A stretch of 37,569 bases of DNA from Oscillospiraceae bacterium (GTDB lineage: Bacteria; Bacillota; Clostridia; Oscillospirales; SIG530). This document shows positions 24,118-32,604 of this stretch, piece by piece (positions within the stretch are counted from its first letter, which is position 1; the number at the start of each line of letters is the position of its first letter). The position numbers were made by a program, and so were the translations under genes. The stretch lies in assembly GCA_015067075.1 (NCBI GenBank), contig SVND01000023.1, positions 1-37,569 of the forward strand, in the 5' to 3' direction. The notes under the pieces were generated by a model. The model saw only the letters and a list, made by a program, of their open reading frames with translations. It did no database searches and was not told where the DNA came from.

Positions 24118-24439
24118 GCTTATAAAACAAGCCGCGCGCGACGCCGTAGCTTCTGAAAAGCTGACAGACGTTTTTATCGGCAAGGTTATAGATACAGCCC
24201 CTTTGACTGTTATGATAGACAGCAAAGCTCTTATATCCGAGGACAACCTTTTGCTCTCTTCCCGCGTTTGCCTCGACACAGAAATGCTATCCCATAGTCA
24301 TACAGCTTCAAAGGAAGACGAAATATCACAAATTGTCACCTTATCAAAGCCGCTTTCATCGGATGATCTCGTTATTGTACTGAGATGTCACGGCGGCGGC
24401 ACATACGTCATTTTAGATAGAATAAAAGGAAAGGAATGA
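24104..24439 (+). CDS. XkdR-like (DUF2577) baseplate protein
   Basis: This 111-residue protein has the DUF2577 pattern: an N-terminal helix (MELIELIKQAARDAV), an OB-like beta region (FIGKVIDTAPLTVMID), DNLLLSSRVC and the end SSDDLVIVLRCHGGGTYVILDRI. In PBSX-type loci this small protein follows the hub and precedes the gp25-like gene, and it is thought to be part of the hub/spike complex. No clear membrane-piercing spike helix is seen, so if a pointed tip exists it must be elsewhere. Confidence 0.82.
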   Translation: MELIELIKQAARDAVASEKLTDVFIGKVIDTAPLTVMIDSKALISEDNLLLSSRVCLDTEMLSHSHTASKEDEISQIVTLSKPLSSDDLVIVLRCHGGGTYVILDRIKGKE

Positions 24440-24443
24440 TTTT

Positions 24444-24827
24444 TTGTTACCTGTCAGAACGGCTTCACTCACGACAGTTCCACCGTCTTCAAGCTACACC
24501 TACAAGCTCGCCTCTCCCGATAAAATGGACGAATACATTGACGGCATCGACGCATTGGAGCAAGCAATACGTCTTGTCTTTGCAACGCGCCGCTACGCTT
24601 ATCCAATCTATTCGCACAATTACGGAAATGAGTTTTCAAAGCTTTATGGCTTGAAAGGCGCAGTTTTTGAAAGCGAAGCGAAAAGGCTTATAAAGGAAGC
24701 TTTGCTCACCGACGACAGAATAACCTCCGTGGAAGGTTTTTCATTCTCTTACGAGTCAGATCGAATCCTCGTTGCCTTTACGGTCAAATCAATTTTCGGT
24801 GTTCTCTCATACGGCGACACCATATAA
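24444..24827 (+). CDS. XkdS-like (DUF2634) baseplate wedge protein, gp25 type
   Basis: This 127-residue protein matches the DUF2634/gp25 group: YKLASPDKMDEYIDGIDALEQAIRLVFATRRYAYPIYSHNYG-type sequence at about 18-58, then SEAKRLIKEALLTDDRITSVEGFSF and the C-terminal strands. gp25 homologues begin sheath assembly on the baseplate and connect to the wedge. The start is a TTG at 24444 with AAGGA upstream; an ATG at 24436 is in another frame. The presence of a sheath-nucleating protein is notable because no sheath gene is in the window. Confidence 0.84.
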   Translation: MLPVRTASLTTVPPSSSYTYKLASPDKMDEYIDGIDALEQAIRLVFATRRYAYPIYSHNYGNEFSKLYGLKGAVFESEAKRLIKEALLTDDRITSVEGFSFSYESDRILVAFTVKSIFGVLSYGDTI

Positions 24828-24848
24828 CGGTTATAGAAAGGATTTTTT

Positions 24849-25928
24849 ATGTCACAAACAGATTTTGAGCACATTTTAAGCGATATGCTTTCTCTCATTC
24901 CCGACGCCCTTGATAAGCGCGAGGGCAGCATCATATATAACGCTCTCGCCCCTGCTGCCGCTTCCCTCGCGACGGCATATATCAATCTTGAGCTTACTCT
25001 GCGCCGATGCTTCGCTGACACAGCAACGGGCGACGATCTTCAGCGCCGATGCGCTGAACGCGGTATACACCGTATTCCCGCAACAAGCGCCGTTTGCAAG
25101 GGTGAATTTACAGACATCTACGGAAAAGCTATGGCTATCCCCCTCGGCACACGCTTCCGCGTAAATTCACTTACATATGTCGCGGACACAGCTTTTGACG
25201 ATGGTTCATACCGCATGGTATGCGAGCAAAAGGGTACCGACGGCAATATTGCATCGGCACAGCTTACTCCCATCGACGATATTCCGTCGCTTGCACGGGC
25301 AAGGATAACAAGCCTTTTAGTTTCGGCGCGTAACGCGGAAAGCGACGACGCCTTGCGTGAAAGATATTTTGCTTCCTTTGACAGCTTTTCCTTCGGCGGT
25401 AATATTTCCGACTACGTTCAGCGAATTTCAGCCATCGACGGCGTTGGTGCAGTAAAAGTATTTCCTGCTTGGAACGGCGGAGGCACGGTCAAGGCTGTAT
25501 GTCTTGCATCCGATCTTTCCATTCCCGACGATACGCTCATCTCTACCATTCAGGAGCTTTGCGATCCCGCAGATTCGCAAGGCACAGGTCGCGGCTTTGC
25601 GCCCATTGGACACACGGTGACCATAGCGGCAGCTTCGGAATTTCCTCTTAATATCGCCATTGCCGCTACGATGCAAAGCGGATATGACGTTAACACGCTC
25701 ACACCGCTTTTAAAAATCGCCGCCGAGCAATATATCTTAAAGCTTCGTCAAGACTGGTCTTCCGACGAGCAGACAGTCGTAAGAGTATCACAGCTTGAAC
25801 ACGCTCTTTTGAGCGTAGACGGCGTTCTTGATATTTCCGCCGCCATAAATTCCTCTTCATCAAATATCCTTTTAGATGCGCATCAGGTGCCGTTTTTAAG
25901 CGTTTTTACAGTTTCAGCGGGAGGGTAA
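24849..25928 (+). CDS. XkdT-like baseplate J protein
   Basis: This 359-residue protein is a baseplate J/gp6-type wedge subunit, of normal length. It opens with an N-terminal helical region (LIPDALDKREGSIIYNALAPAAA, about 18-40), then GDDLQRRCAERGIHR, the beta domain KGEFTDIYGKAMAIPLGTRFRV and the core GGNISDYVQRISAIDGVGAVKVFPAWNGGGTVK. Wedges built of this protein change shape to trigger contraction. It follows the gp25-like gene by 21 bases. Confidence 0.92.
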   Translation: MSQTDFEHILSDMLSLIPDALDKREGSIIYNALAPAAASLATAYINLELTLRRCFADTATGDDLQRRCAERGIHRIPATSAVCKGEFTDIYGKAMAIPLGTRFRVNSLTYVADTAFDDGSYRMVCEQKGTDGNIASAQLTPIDDIPSLARARITSLLVSARNAESDDALRERYFASFDSFSFGGNISDYVQRISAIDGVGAVKVFPAWNGGGTVKAVCLASDLSIPDDTLISTIQELCDPADSQGTGRGFAPIGHTVTIAAASEFPLNIAIAATMQSGYDVNTLTPLLKIAAEQYILKLRQDWSSDEQTVVRVSQLEHALLSVDGVLDISAAINSSSSNILLDAHQVPFLSVFTVSAGG

Positions 25929-25931
25929 AAA

Positions 25932-26471
25932 ATGAAAAAATATTTGGATTATCTTCCCGATCTTTTTTCTCAGATTCCTGAGTTTTGCAATATCGCCTTC
26001 GCTTGCGATGCGCAAACGGAAAAGCTTTATCATGCTCAAAACGAGCTTTTGGAAAGTCAGTTTATCTCAACCGCCTCACCTCAGGCTCTTACACGATACG
26101 AAAATATGCTTGGCTTGCCTTTATTGTCTTCCATCGAAAGCCGTCGATTGCGCCTTACGGCAATTTTCTCTGACAAGCCGCCATACAGCTACGGCGCGTT
26201 CATCGCATGGCTGGACAGCGTTTGCGGAAAAGACGGATACACCGTCGAGTTTTCTCGCCACAAGCTTCAGCTTTACATCCGTATCGCTCTTTCAAAGCTT
26301 TCAGCCTTCGACGATATAGCTCGCCGTTGCCGTTTGATGATACCTGCCAATATACAACTCGATATAATGCCCATGTTTGCAACGCACAGCTTTCTTTCCG
26401 AAGCAACTCACGCTCTGCTTGCCTTGGGAAGCCACGAGCAAACAAAAACTTTAGTAAAGGAGACAGTATGA
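25932..26471 (+). CDS. XkdU-like (DUF2313) tail protein
   Basis: This 179-residue protein fits the DUF2313/YmfQ family that follows the J protein. It opens LDYLPDLFSQIPEF, then LLESQFISTASPQALTRYENMLGLPL (about 39-64), ESRRLRLTAIF and AFIAWLDSVCGKDGYTVEF. It probably bridges the wedge and the fibre network. The start is three bases after the J stop; its end overlaps the fibre gene by an ATGA junction. Confidence 0.85.
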   Translation: MKKYLDYLPDLFSQIPEFCNIAFACDAQTEKLYHAQNELLESQFISTASPQALTRYENMLGLPLLSSIESRRLRLTAIFSDKPPYSYGAFIAWLDSVCGKDGYTVEFSRHKLQLYIRIALSKLSAFDDIARRCRLMIPANIQLDIMPMFATHSFLSEATHALLALGSHEQTKTLVKETV

Positions 26472-26995
26472 AAACAACCGAAAGACGCGGCATTAAATGC
26501 CCCGAAAGCAACGATTTTTACAATATCGACGACTTTAATCACAATTTTGCAGTTCAGGATACAGCTTGCGACAAGCTCGCCTCAGCCGTTTGGAGCGGCA
26601 ACACGCTGATTGCAAAAAGCGAGGTGCCTGTTCTCAAGCTTTTTGACGGACTACGTATTTATATAAAAATGCCTGCTGCAAGCCCTGCCGCTCCCCTGCT
26701 CAATCTTGACGGACTTGGCGCAATATCCATTTTGCGTCATGACAGCACTCCCCCCGCCGCATCCCTTATGAATGCCGACACATGGTATAAATTTATGTAT
26801 GACGGAAGCTGTTTCCGTGTAAGTGAGCATTCCGCGCCCTTGACTTCGCCCTGCTTCAAGGGCGCTCCCACCACAGCCGCCGGAACTGATTACGGTGTAA
26901 AAAAGCTTCGCAATATTTTATTCGGCACATCAGCTCCCACAGCTTCAACCCAATGGTCAAACGGCGATATTTTCATCGTTTACGAACAGCAGTGA
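26468..26995 (+). CDS. Short tail-fibre/connector protein
   Basis: This 175-residue protein starts at 26468 with AAGGAGA upstream; the same frame is open further upstream but has no supported start there. It has a connector-like N-terminus (NDFYNIDDFNHNFAVQDTACDKLAS). It then has a module also seen in the large fibre at about 375-440: a DGL turn, a run of small residues, then L-N-DGLGA and an aromatic end. No enzyme motif is seen. By place, downstream of the DUF2313 gene, it resembles PBSX fibre genes. Confidence 0.65.
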   Translation: MKTTERRGIKCPESNDFYNIDDFNHNFAVQDTACDKLASAVWSGNTLIAKSEVPVLKLFDGLRIYIKMPAASPAAPLLNLDGLGAISILRHDSTPPAASLMNADTWYKFMYDGSCFRVSEHSAPLTSPCFKGAPTTAAGTDYGVKKLRNILFGTSAPTASTQWSNGDIFIVYEQQ

Positions 26996-27004
26996 GGTGG
27001 TACC

Positions 27005-27529
27005 ATGGCTTACAAATGGGCAAAATATTCCGTAGCGACAGCCGAAGGTGATTTCCCCCTATCTCCCACATCAGGCTCTTATATTTCTTCTGACTCATCC
27101 CTTGACGGCTACGGAAGCTATAATTTCACAAACGGCAAGTATAAGGGCGTACTTACCGCATCCATATCAGTATTTTCACCTACGGCTACAGTATTTACCA
27201 TATCCAATGACGGCACGCTTATTACAAAGCACGTCGGAAAAGACATCACCCATTCCATACCGCCGCGAATCAATATTTACAGTTTTACAAAGGGCGTAAA
27301 AAATATTTGCGGCGAGTTTATTGAGTTTGTTACAGCGGAAAATGCCGATGCGTATCCGCAAAACAATGCACAAGGCGGATATTGGTACGTTTATATGGGG
27401 GAAGAAAAAATCTCCGCATACGTTAACATTGACGGCAACGCGAAAAAGGTAAAAGCCATCTATCTCAACGTAAACGGAGAATCAAAAAAGGCAGTGAATG
27501 TTTACTGCAACACAGGAGGTAACACATGA
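27005..27529 (+). CDS. Putative tail-tip protein, unrecognised
   Basis: This 174-residue, beta-rich protein has no identified domain. The middle is Ser/Thr/Tyr rich. The C-terminal part holds two imperfect repeats, YVNIDGNAKKVKAIYLNV and NGESKKAVNVYCN. Such GxAKKVK repeats are common at the ends of clostridial phage tail proteins, so a receptor-binding or appendage role is plausible. It has a good binding site and overlaps the next gene by four bases. Confidence 0.55.
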   Translation: MAYKWAKYSVATAEGDFPLSPTSGSYISSDSSLDGYGSYNFTNGKYKGVLTASISVFSPTATVFTISNDGTLITKHVGKDITHSIPPRINIYSFTKGVKNICGEFIEFVTAENADAYPQNNAQGGYWYVYMGEEKISAYVNIDGNAKKVKAIYLNVNGESKKAVNVYCNTGGNT

Positions 27530-27741
27530 ATGAACAGCCGACACGCGAGTACATAACACGCAAAGAATTTGACGAACAGCTACTAAAGCAGGAAAAAACA
27601 AACGGACAGATGTTTGCCAATATCGAACGGCTTACAGCTCAAAACGCCAGCTTGTTGCGAATACAAACGTGGTTTATGGGTATTGTTTCAACGGTGCTCG
27701 TAGGGCTTATCGTTGCGCTGGCAGGTGTTATCCTTCAATAA
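27526..27741 (+). CDS. XhlA-like small membrane protein
   Basis: This 71-residue protein has a charged, helical N-terminal part (YITRKEFDEQLLKQEKTNG, then IERLTAQNASLLR) and one C-terminal transmembrane segment (about 48-69). This is the build of haemolysin XhlA, which in PBSX acts with a holin and endolysin in cell lysis. The domain call is from topology and sequence feel; the coiled N-terminal region would be cytoplasmic. Confidence 0.7.
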   Translation: MNEQPTREYITRKEFDEQLLKQEKTNGQMFANIERLTAQNASLLRIQTWFMGIVSTVLVGLIVALAGVILQ

Positions 27742-27756
27742 GAAAGGAGAAGATTT

Positions 27757-28068
27757 ATGCAAATAATGCAAGGTGATGCTTACAGCATCGGAATTGACGT
27801 GACGCTGAACGACGCACCGATCGACATAGCTATGGTTGAAAAAGCGGAGATCGTTTTAGGCGGACTTGCAAAGCAATATCCAAACGAAATTACATACGAC
27901 GGCGAAAACGGCAAATTTCTTTTTCCCATAACACAGCAGGAAAGCTTTTCTTTTGGTTTACCCCCTTCCCCTGCACAAATACGAATAAAGCTTAAAACAG
28001 GCGAAGTTATCGGAGGTAAGCTTGGCGTGTTTGATGTAAGCATGAGCGCATCAAAGGAGGTTTTGTAA
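27757..28068 (+). CDS. Small fibre-associated protein (BppU-like N-terminal domain)
   Basis: This 103-residue protein (MQGDAYSIGIDVTLNDAPID start, then KAEIVLGGLAKQYPNEITYDG and FLFPITQQESFSF) looks like the beta-sandwich domain at the start of clostridial fibre or BppU-type proteins, here as a separate ORF before the large fibre. It may be a fibre adaptor on the baseplate. Its stop overlaps the next start (TAATG). Family assignment is tentative. Confidence 0.5.
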   Translation: MQIMQGDAYSIGIDVTLNDAPIDIAMVEKAEIVLGGLAKQYPNEITYDGENGKFLFPITQQESFSFGLPPSPAQIRIKLKTGEVIGGKLGVFDVSMSASKEVL

Positions 28069-31034
28069 TGTACGAGCTTAAAGCAAAGCTGACGAGCGAT
28101 AGCTCTCTTTCCGCAAACCTCGGCGGTTTATATGCAAAAGCCCCCGAAGACGGAGCTACGTTTTATCCGTCCGTTTCTGAAGACGGCGTAATATCATGGA
28201 CGAACGACAAGGGGCTCGACAACCCTTTGCCCGTCAATATCAAGGGCAAAGACGGTAGCAAAGGCGACAAGGGTGATAGTGGTGAAGATGGAAATGATGG
28301 AAAAACTGCATACGCCTATGCACAGGACGGCGGCTATACGGGAACGGAAGCGGAGTTTGCAAAGAAGCTTGCAGTCGATTCGTTGCAAGTGGAGCTTACA
28401 AGCACGGGTATAACCGATGATGAAACAGGATTATTAGTGTTTAGCGCAAATAAATCTGTTTCTGAATGCATTGAGGCTTTCGAGAACGGTGTACCCGTGT
28501 ATGCTTGTTTAGACCCAACGGGAGATGCTTTCGGCGGTGTAATGGTCTCTTGCTTAGACGGTTTAGTTGTGTTTGAAGTTGCAAATTCATTAAATGTCGC
28601 CAAGCGGTATATGATTATCGGAATGAATAACGGTGAAAACGATATGTGGCTTGGTACGTATTCAGACGGCGCTACAATGGCAGATATTCCCGTTCCCACG
28701 ATTAAAGCTACATCGGAAATTACGCCCACAGAAGTTTTCAGGCTGATGCTGGAAGGAAAGGATTTCGCTATCATCCATACAGATGCAACATACGGCGAGA
28801 TGCTTTTTAACAGCTTCGTATATTCGCAAGCTCTTAATGGGATGGTCGCCAGCATTGTTTTTGAAACGGCGGGCGTTAAGTTCTGCGCTCAGCTTAGCGG
28901 CGGTTTAACACCTAACACATGGGCATTTAGTGCGTTTCAACTTGCCGGTGCAGAAGATATCCCCACATCTTTGCCTAATCCAAACGCTCTCACCATAAAC
29001 GGTACAGCCTATGACGGCTCAAAGGCTGTTGATATGACAACGTCGGTAAACGCTATGATAGATGCAAAAGCGAAAAAGGGCGAGAGCATTTATTATATTG
29101 TCGGCAACGGTGATACGGCAGGAGTTTGGACAGGTACTTGCGAAGATATTACCGAGTATTACGACGGGCTTACCATTCTTTTTAAGCTCAACGTGGCAGG
29201 TGTTTCGGGCGGCAGTACACTTAATATCAACGGTTTAGGTGCGTGTGCAGTAAAAAGAAACGCATCGACGGCTGTTACTACCACTTACCCTGCAGGTTCG
29301 ATAGTTATGCTCACCTATAGCGGCGGTGTTTGGCTTACGGCGGATTATGATGCTAATACAAAAACCTCCGCAGGTACTTCCAACAAAGTCGGAACAAAGA
29401 TGTTTTTGGTGGGCGGCACTTCGCAAAATTCAAGCGGTGTAACGACCTATACCAATACAAACTGTTACATCGGTACCGATAACTGCCTGTACAGCAACGG
29501 TAAAAAGGTCGCAGAGGAAGAAGATATCCCGACCGCTTTGAAAAATCCTAATGCCCTTACCATCAACGGCAAGACTTACGATGGCTCGGAAGCGGTTGAT
29601 ATTACAATCGCCGGCGGTTCAGCAAGTGAGAATGTTTTGCTCGGACAAACACCGATTACTTTATCCGAAGATGCAAATGTAAAATTAGTCGGTTCGGGAG
29701 CGCACACCTATAGCGTAAAAGGCAAAACCGTAGCGGACCTTTCAACTGCTGCAGGAAAGACAGCCGTAGCCGTACAGCTTAATGAAACCGAAGAATACAT
29801 TGAGCTTGTTGCGACGCAAAACTCCGCTTGGTATAGTTCACATTTGGACATTTCGATTAAGGGTCTTACTGTCGATGAGTCTTATGTTTTCGTAATAAAT
29901 GGCTTTGGTGTTGATACCGTCAACAAAACTTGCAACGGACATTTTATTTTGAAAAGCTCTACAGGAGCTACGTTGGCAACAATGACAAATAAATATGAAT
30001 CAGGTTTGGATAGTGTGTCATTTACGGCGACTACTGCGGATATAGTCATTTCAGTATATCCGGCAGATGCTTATTATTCGAAAGAGGGAAATGGTAACAT
30101 CTGGACAGCACGATTTATTGATTTTTACATCAACAAGGCAGCTGACGGCACTACACGTACAAGCATTATTGATAAATCGGGAACTTTCACCGATTCTTAT
30201 GCGCTCGGAAGTCTTTCGGCAGGTATCACTATCACCTCTGACCCATCTTGTGAAGTGTACAGCGTAGTCAGCGGAAGCGGCGGTTCGGGTGAAGCCGTGA
30301 TGCCCCTTGCAGGTAAAACCGTTGTTTGCTTTGGTGATAGTCTTTTTGGTATGTATACGGGAGATAGTTCTGCGCCTGCCTACGTGGCAAAACGCACAGG
30401 TGCAACGGTACACAATGTAGGCTTTGGCGGTTGTCGTATGTCTGTCCACCCGACTTCGGGCTATGCAGAATTTTGTATGTGGGCGCTTGCGAAAGCGATT
30501 GCCGAAAACAACTGGACTTCACAAGATGCCGCAGCATCAAAAGGCTCTGCAAATTTTCCCGACCAACTTGCTGTCTTAAAATCTATTGACTTTAATGATG
30601 TTGATTATATCGTCATCCATTACGGCACAAATGATTTTAATGGTGCGATTATCGACAACGCAAGCAACCCCAAAGACTACAATACTCTTTGCGGTGCTTT
30701 GCGATACAGCATTGAAACTTTGCTGACGGCTTACCCGAAGATTGAAATTTTTGTTTCTCTCCCTGCTTTTCGTTTTTGGACGGAAAACGGAACAGTGACC
30801 TATTCTGATACAAAGACCAACACCAACGGCGACAAACTTACCGATTTTGTTAAAGCTCTCGCAGATACAGCGAGGGAATATAACCTTCCTGTAATAGATT
30901 GCTATTACGGACTCGGTATCAACAAAATCAATGCCGCTACGTTCCTTGGTGACGGAGTGCATCACAATGTAGATGGAAGAAAACGCTTTGGTGAATATAT
31001 CGGAGCAAAGCTGATAGCAAGCGGCGATGTTTAG
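28068..31034 (+). CDS. Large tail fibre with C-terminal SGNH/GDSL esterase domain
   Basis: This 988-residue protein is probably the main receptor-binding fibre. Its N-terminal part has a collagen-like run (KGKDGSKGDKGDSGEDG, about 60-80) and a YAQDGGYTGTEAEFAKKLA linker. Two repeats follow, at about 300-325 and 487-512, each with NPNALTING then YDGS. A beta module at about 345-440 resembles one in the 26468 gene. The end, about 745-985, is an SGNH hydrolase: FGDSLFG (near 755), NVGFGG, HYGTNDF (near 851) and DGVHHNVDG (near 962) supply Ser, Gly, Asn and Asp/His. It may remove acyl groups from a target-cell glycan. Substrate and host are not visible. Confidence 0.83.
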   Translation: MYELKAKLTSDSSLSANLGGLYAKAPEDGATFYPSVSEDGVISWTNDKGLDNPLPVNIKGKDGSKGDKGDSGEDGNDGKTAYAYAQDGGYTGTEAEFAKKLAVDSLQVELTSTGITDDETGLLVFSANKSVSECIEAFENGVPVYACLDPTGDAFGGVMVSCLDGLVVFEVANSLNVAKRYMIIGMNNGENDMWLGTYSDGATMADIPVPTIKATSEITPTEVFRLMLEGKDFAIIHTDATYGEMLFNSFVYSQALNGMVASIVFETAGVKFCAQLSGGLTPNTWAFSAFQLAGAEDIPTSLPNPNALTINGTAYDGSKAVDMTTSVNAMIDAKAKKGESIYYIVGNGDTAGVWTGTCEDITEYYDGLTILFKLNVAGVSGGSTLNINGLGACAVKRNASTAVTTTYPAGSIVMLTYSGGVWLTADYDANTKTSAGTSNKVGTKMFLVGGTSQNSSGVTTYTNTNCYIGTDNCLYSNGKKVAEEEDIPTALKNPNALTINGKTYDGSEAVDITIAGGSASENVLLGQTPITLSEDANVKLVGSGAHTYSVKGKTVADLSTAAGKTAVAVQLNETEEYIELVATQNSAWYSSHLDISIKGLTVDESYVFVINGFGVDTVNKTCNGHFILKSSTGATLATMTNKYESGLDSVSFTATTADIVISVYPADAYYSKEGNGNIWTARFIDFYINKAADGTTRTSIIDKSGTFTDSYALGSLSAGITITSDPSCEVYSVVSGSGGSGEAVMPLAGKTVVCFGDSLFGMYTGDSSAPAYVAKRTGATVHNVGFGGCRMSVHPTSGYAEFCMWALAKAIAENNWTSQDAAASKGSANFPDQLAVLKSIDFNDVDYIVIHYGTNDFNGAIIDNASNPKDYNTLCGALRYSIETLLTAYPKIEIFVSLPAFRFWTENGTVTYSDTKTNTNGDKLTDFVKALADTAREYNLPVIDCYYGLGINKINAATFLGDGVHHNVDGRKRFGEYIGAKLIASGDV

Positions 31035-31080
31035 GCATGATAGGCTCAAACGAGCCGATTGAATAAAGGAGGTATAAAAA

Positions 31081-31320
31081 ATGACAGTCAAAGCAGAAAC
31101 AATCATCCGCACGGTAATTCTTGCAATAACGCTTGCAAATCAGATACTTACGGTGTGCGGAGCAAACCCCTTACCCTTTTCGGAGGACGAGCTGTACAGC
31201 CTTTTTTCAGCCATAGCTACAGCCGCCGTATCAATTTGGGCTTGGTGGAAAAACAACAGCTTCACTAAAGCCGCTATCGAAGCGGATGAGGTTTTGGAAA
31301 AGCTGAAAAAAGCTTCATAA
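31081..31320 (+). CDS. SPP1-type phage holin
   Basis: This 79-residue protein has two transmembrane segments (about 8-27 and 38-56), the pattern NQILTVCGANPLPFSEDE between them, and the SPP1-holin-like IWAWWKNNSFTKAAIEAD followed by a charged end. Holins make the hole that lets an endolysin out; in tailocin loci the same proteins release particles. No endolysin gene lies in this module. AAAGGAGG precedes the start, and a terminator follows the stop. Confidence 0.85.
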   Translation: MTVKAETIIRTVILAITLANQILTVCGANPLPFSEDELYSLFSAIATAAVSIWAWWKNNSFTKAAIEADEVLEKLKKAS

Positions 31321-31327
31321 AAGCACG

Positions 31328-31356
31328 AAAGCAGATGACGAAACGCCATCTGCTTT
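31328..31356. terminator. Bidirectional terminator between the tail module and the SDR gene
   Basis: A 10-bp perfect stem, AAAGCAGATG (31328-31337) with CATCTGCTTT (31347-31356), ends in a short T run on the plus strand. It lies eight bases after the holin stop and just past the end of the convergent SDR gene. Confidence 0.75.
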
Positions 31357-31360
31357 TCCT

Positions 31361-32062
31361 TTAATCCAATTTCCATCCGTTATCGTTGTGATACACCATA
31401 AGGCGTGTCATACCGCCGTCGATACAAATATTTTCACCGGTTATAAAGCCCGCGCTGTCGGAGCAAAGATACAGCACCATATCGGCAATATCACGGGGAT
31501 TACCTACCCTGCCCGCAGGATGCTGATATGCATCAGCGCCCTCATACTGCGTATAAGCCGTGTCGATCCAGCCGGGCGAAACAGAGTTCACCCTCACCTT
31601 TCCTGCAAGGCTCACCGCGAGAGCATGGGTCAGCGCGCTTATACCGCCCTTCGCCGCAGTATAGCTTTCGGAAAAGGGCTGGCTCATCCTGTCACGCGAT
31701 GATGAAATATTCACTATTGCCGCTTTTTCCGCAAAATACGGCATAAAAAGCTTCGTCAGCATAAACGGCGCGCAAACGCCGACACGCATTGCGTAATCAA
31801 ACTGCTCGTAAGTGCAATCCTTTATCCCTTTAAAAAGCGGCGGAGCGTTATTTATAAGATAATCCACGCGTCCGTATTGGGCGATCACTTTGTCGGCAAA
31901 TCGGCAAAGGGTGTCCTCATCGCCAATATCGCCCACGAAATACGGATTTTCCGCAACATCTATAATGCACACCTTTGCGCCTTTTTCTTTAAACTGCTCA
32001 CAAATGCACTTGCCGATCCCGTTTGCACCGCCTGTTATAACGGCAATTTTATCTTTAAACAA
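31361..32062 (-). CDS. Short-chain dehydrogenase/reductase (SDR)
   Basis: This protein of about 233 residues has the Rossmann motif ITGGANGIG at its start, a YLINNAPP segment in the NNAG position, and the catalytic SESYTAAKGG (Tyr-x-x-x-Lys). The C-terminal FITGENICIDGGMTRL is typical of classical SDRs such as glucose dehydrogenase-like and FabG-like enzymes. A TTG start at 32062 is preferred: GGGGG lies seven bases before it and the product then begins MFKDKIAVITGG. An ATG 30 bases earlier would overlap the glycosylase gene and adds an atypical leader. The substrate is unknown. Confidence 0.85.
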   Translation of the reverse strand: MFKDKIAVITGGANGIGKCICEQFKEKGAKVCIIDVAENPYFVGDIGDEDTLCRFADKVIAQYGRVDYLINNAPPLFKGIKDCTYEQFDYAMRVGVCAPFMLTKLFMPYFAEKAAIVNISSSRDRMSQPFSESYTAAKGGISALTHALAVSLAGKVRVNSVSPGWIDTAYTQYEGADAYQHPAGRVGNPRDIADMVLYLCSDSAGFITGENICIDGGMTRLMVYHNDNGWKLD

Positions 32063-32064
32063 AT

Positions 32065-32544
32065 CTATTCCCCCGTTCTTATCCTTTTCCATTCATTTAT
32101 TAAAGCTTCCGCGCTCCACGTTGCGTTTGCAGGACTTGTGGACGGAAGCACTATTGCATCACGATTCACAGCACACCTTATGTACTTATCGTAATACTTT
32201 TTCGCTGTTTTGCCGTTAACGTAAATTTGCGTTACGTTGCTTCTTTCAAGAATGGCTGAAATGTCGTTTGGCACAACGTTTTTTATGGAGCTGTCAGCGC
32301 TTCCCGTTATATCGCATCTTGCGATAACATCCCAAAGCGCAATTTTGTTTTTCAGCAAAAAAGCTTTTTTCTCATCTACCGTTTTCGGCTCATCGCTTTC
32401 AAATACGGCGGCAGCCACCTTCCAAAACCTGTTTTTGCCGTGACCGTAGAAAAATCCCGTTTCCCTTGATCGCACCGACGGAAAAGAGCCTAAAATAAGT
32501 ATCCGCGAGTTTGCATCATATACAGGCGCTATCGTATGCTCCAT
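32065..32544 (-). CDS. Deoxyinosine/uracil-type DNA glycosylase
   Basis: This 159-residue protein is in the uracil-DNA glycosylase superfamily, closest by motif to the hypoxanthine (deoxyinosine) group: ILGSFPSVRSRETGFFYGHGKNRFWKV-type sequence at about 16-42, ALWDVIARCDITGSADSSI at about 69-87 and LPSTSPANATWS near 133-144. It removes deaminated bases (hypoxanthine or uracil) in base excision repair. The second motif is followed by NVVPNDI. The gene is upstream of and likely cotranscribed with the SDR. Confidence 0.85.
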   Translation of the reverse strand: MEHTIAPVYDANSRILILGSFPSVRSRETGFFYGHGKNRFWKVAAAVFESDEPKTVDEKKAFLLKNKIALWDVIARCDITGSADSSIKNVVPNDISAILERSNVTQIYVNGKTAKKYYDKYIRCAVNRDAIVLPSTSPANATWSAEALINEWKRIRTGE

Positions 32545-32575
32545 TTAATCACCACTTTATACTTTCGTTTGCTTC

Positions 32576-32604
32576 ATTATAGCACAAAATCGGCAGAGAA
32601 ACAA
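32576..32604 (-). promoter_or_regulatory. Promoter of the glycosylase-SDR operon
   Basis: On the minus strand TTGTTT (32604-32599), a 17-base spacer and a perfect TATAAT (32581-32576) lie 31 bases upstream of the glycosylase start. The -35 and spacer overlap the terminator of the isomerase operon. Confidence 0.65.

Noticed and set aside
31044-31057. GGCTC/GAGCC hairpin before the holin as a terminator
   Set aside because: Only five base pairs with no T tract, and the holin gene follows directly with its own binding site; at most a minor mRNA fold.
21624-31320. A complete prophage, type VI secretion or eCIS locus
   Set aside because: No integrase, terminase, portal, capsid, sheath, tube or AAA+ ATPase genes are present; gene order is that of a PBSX-type baseplate only.
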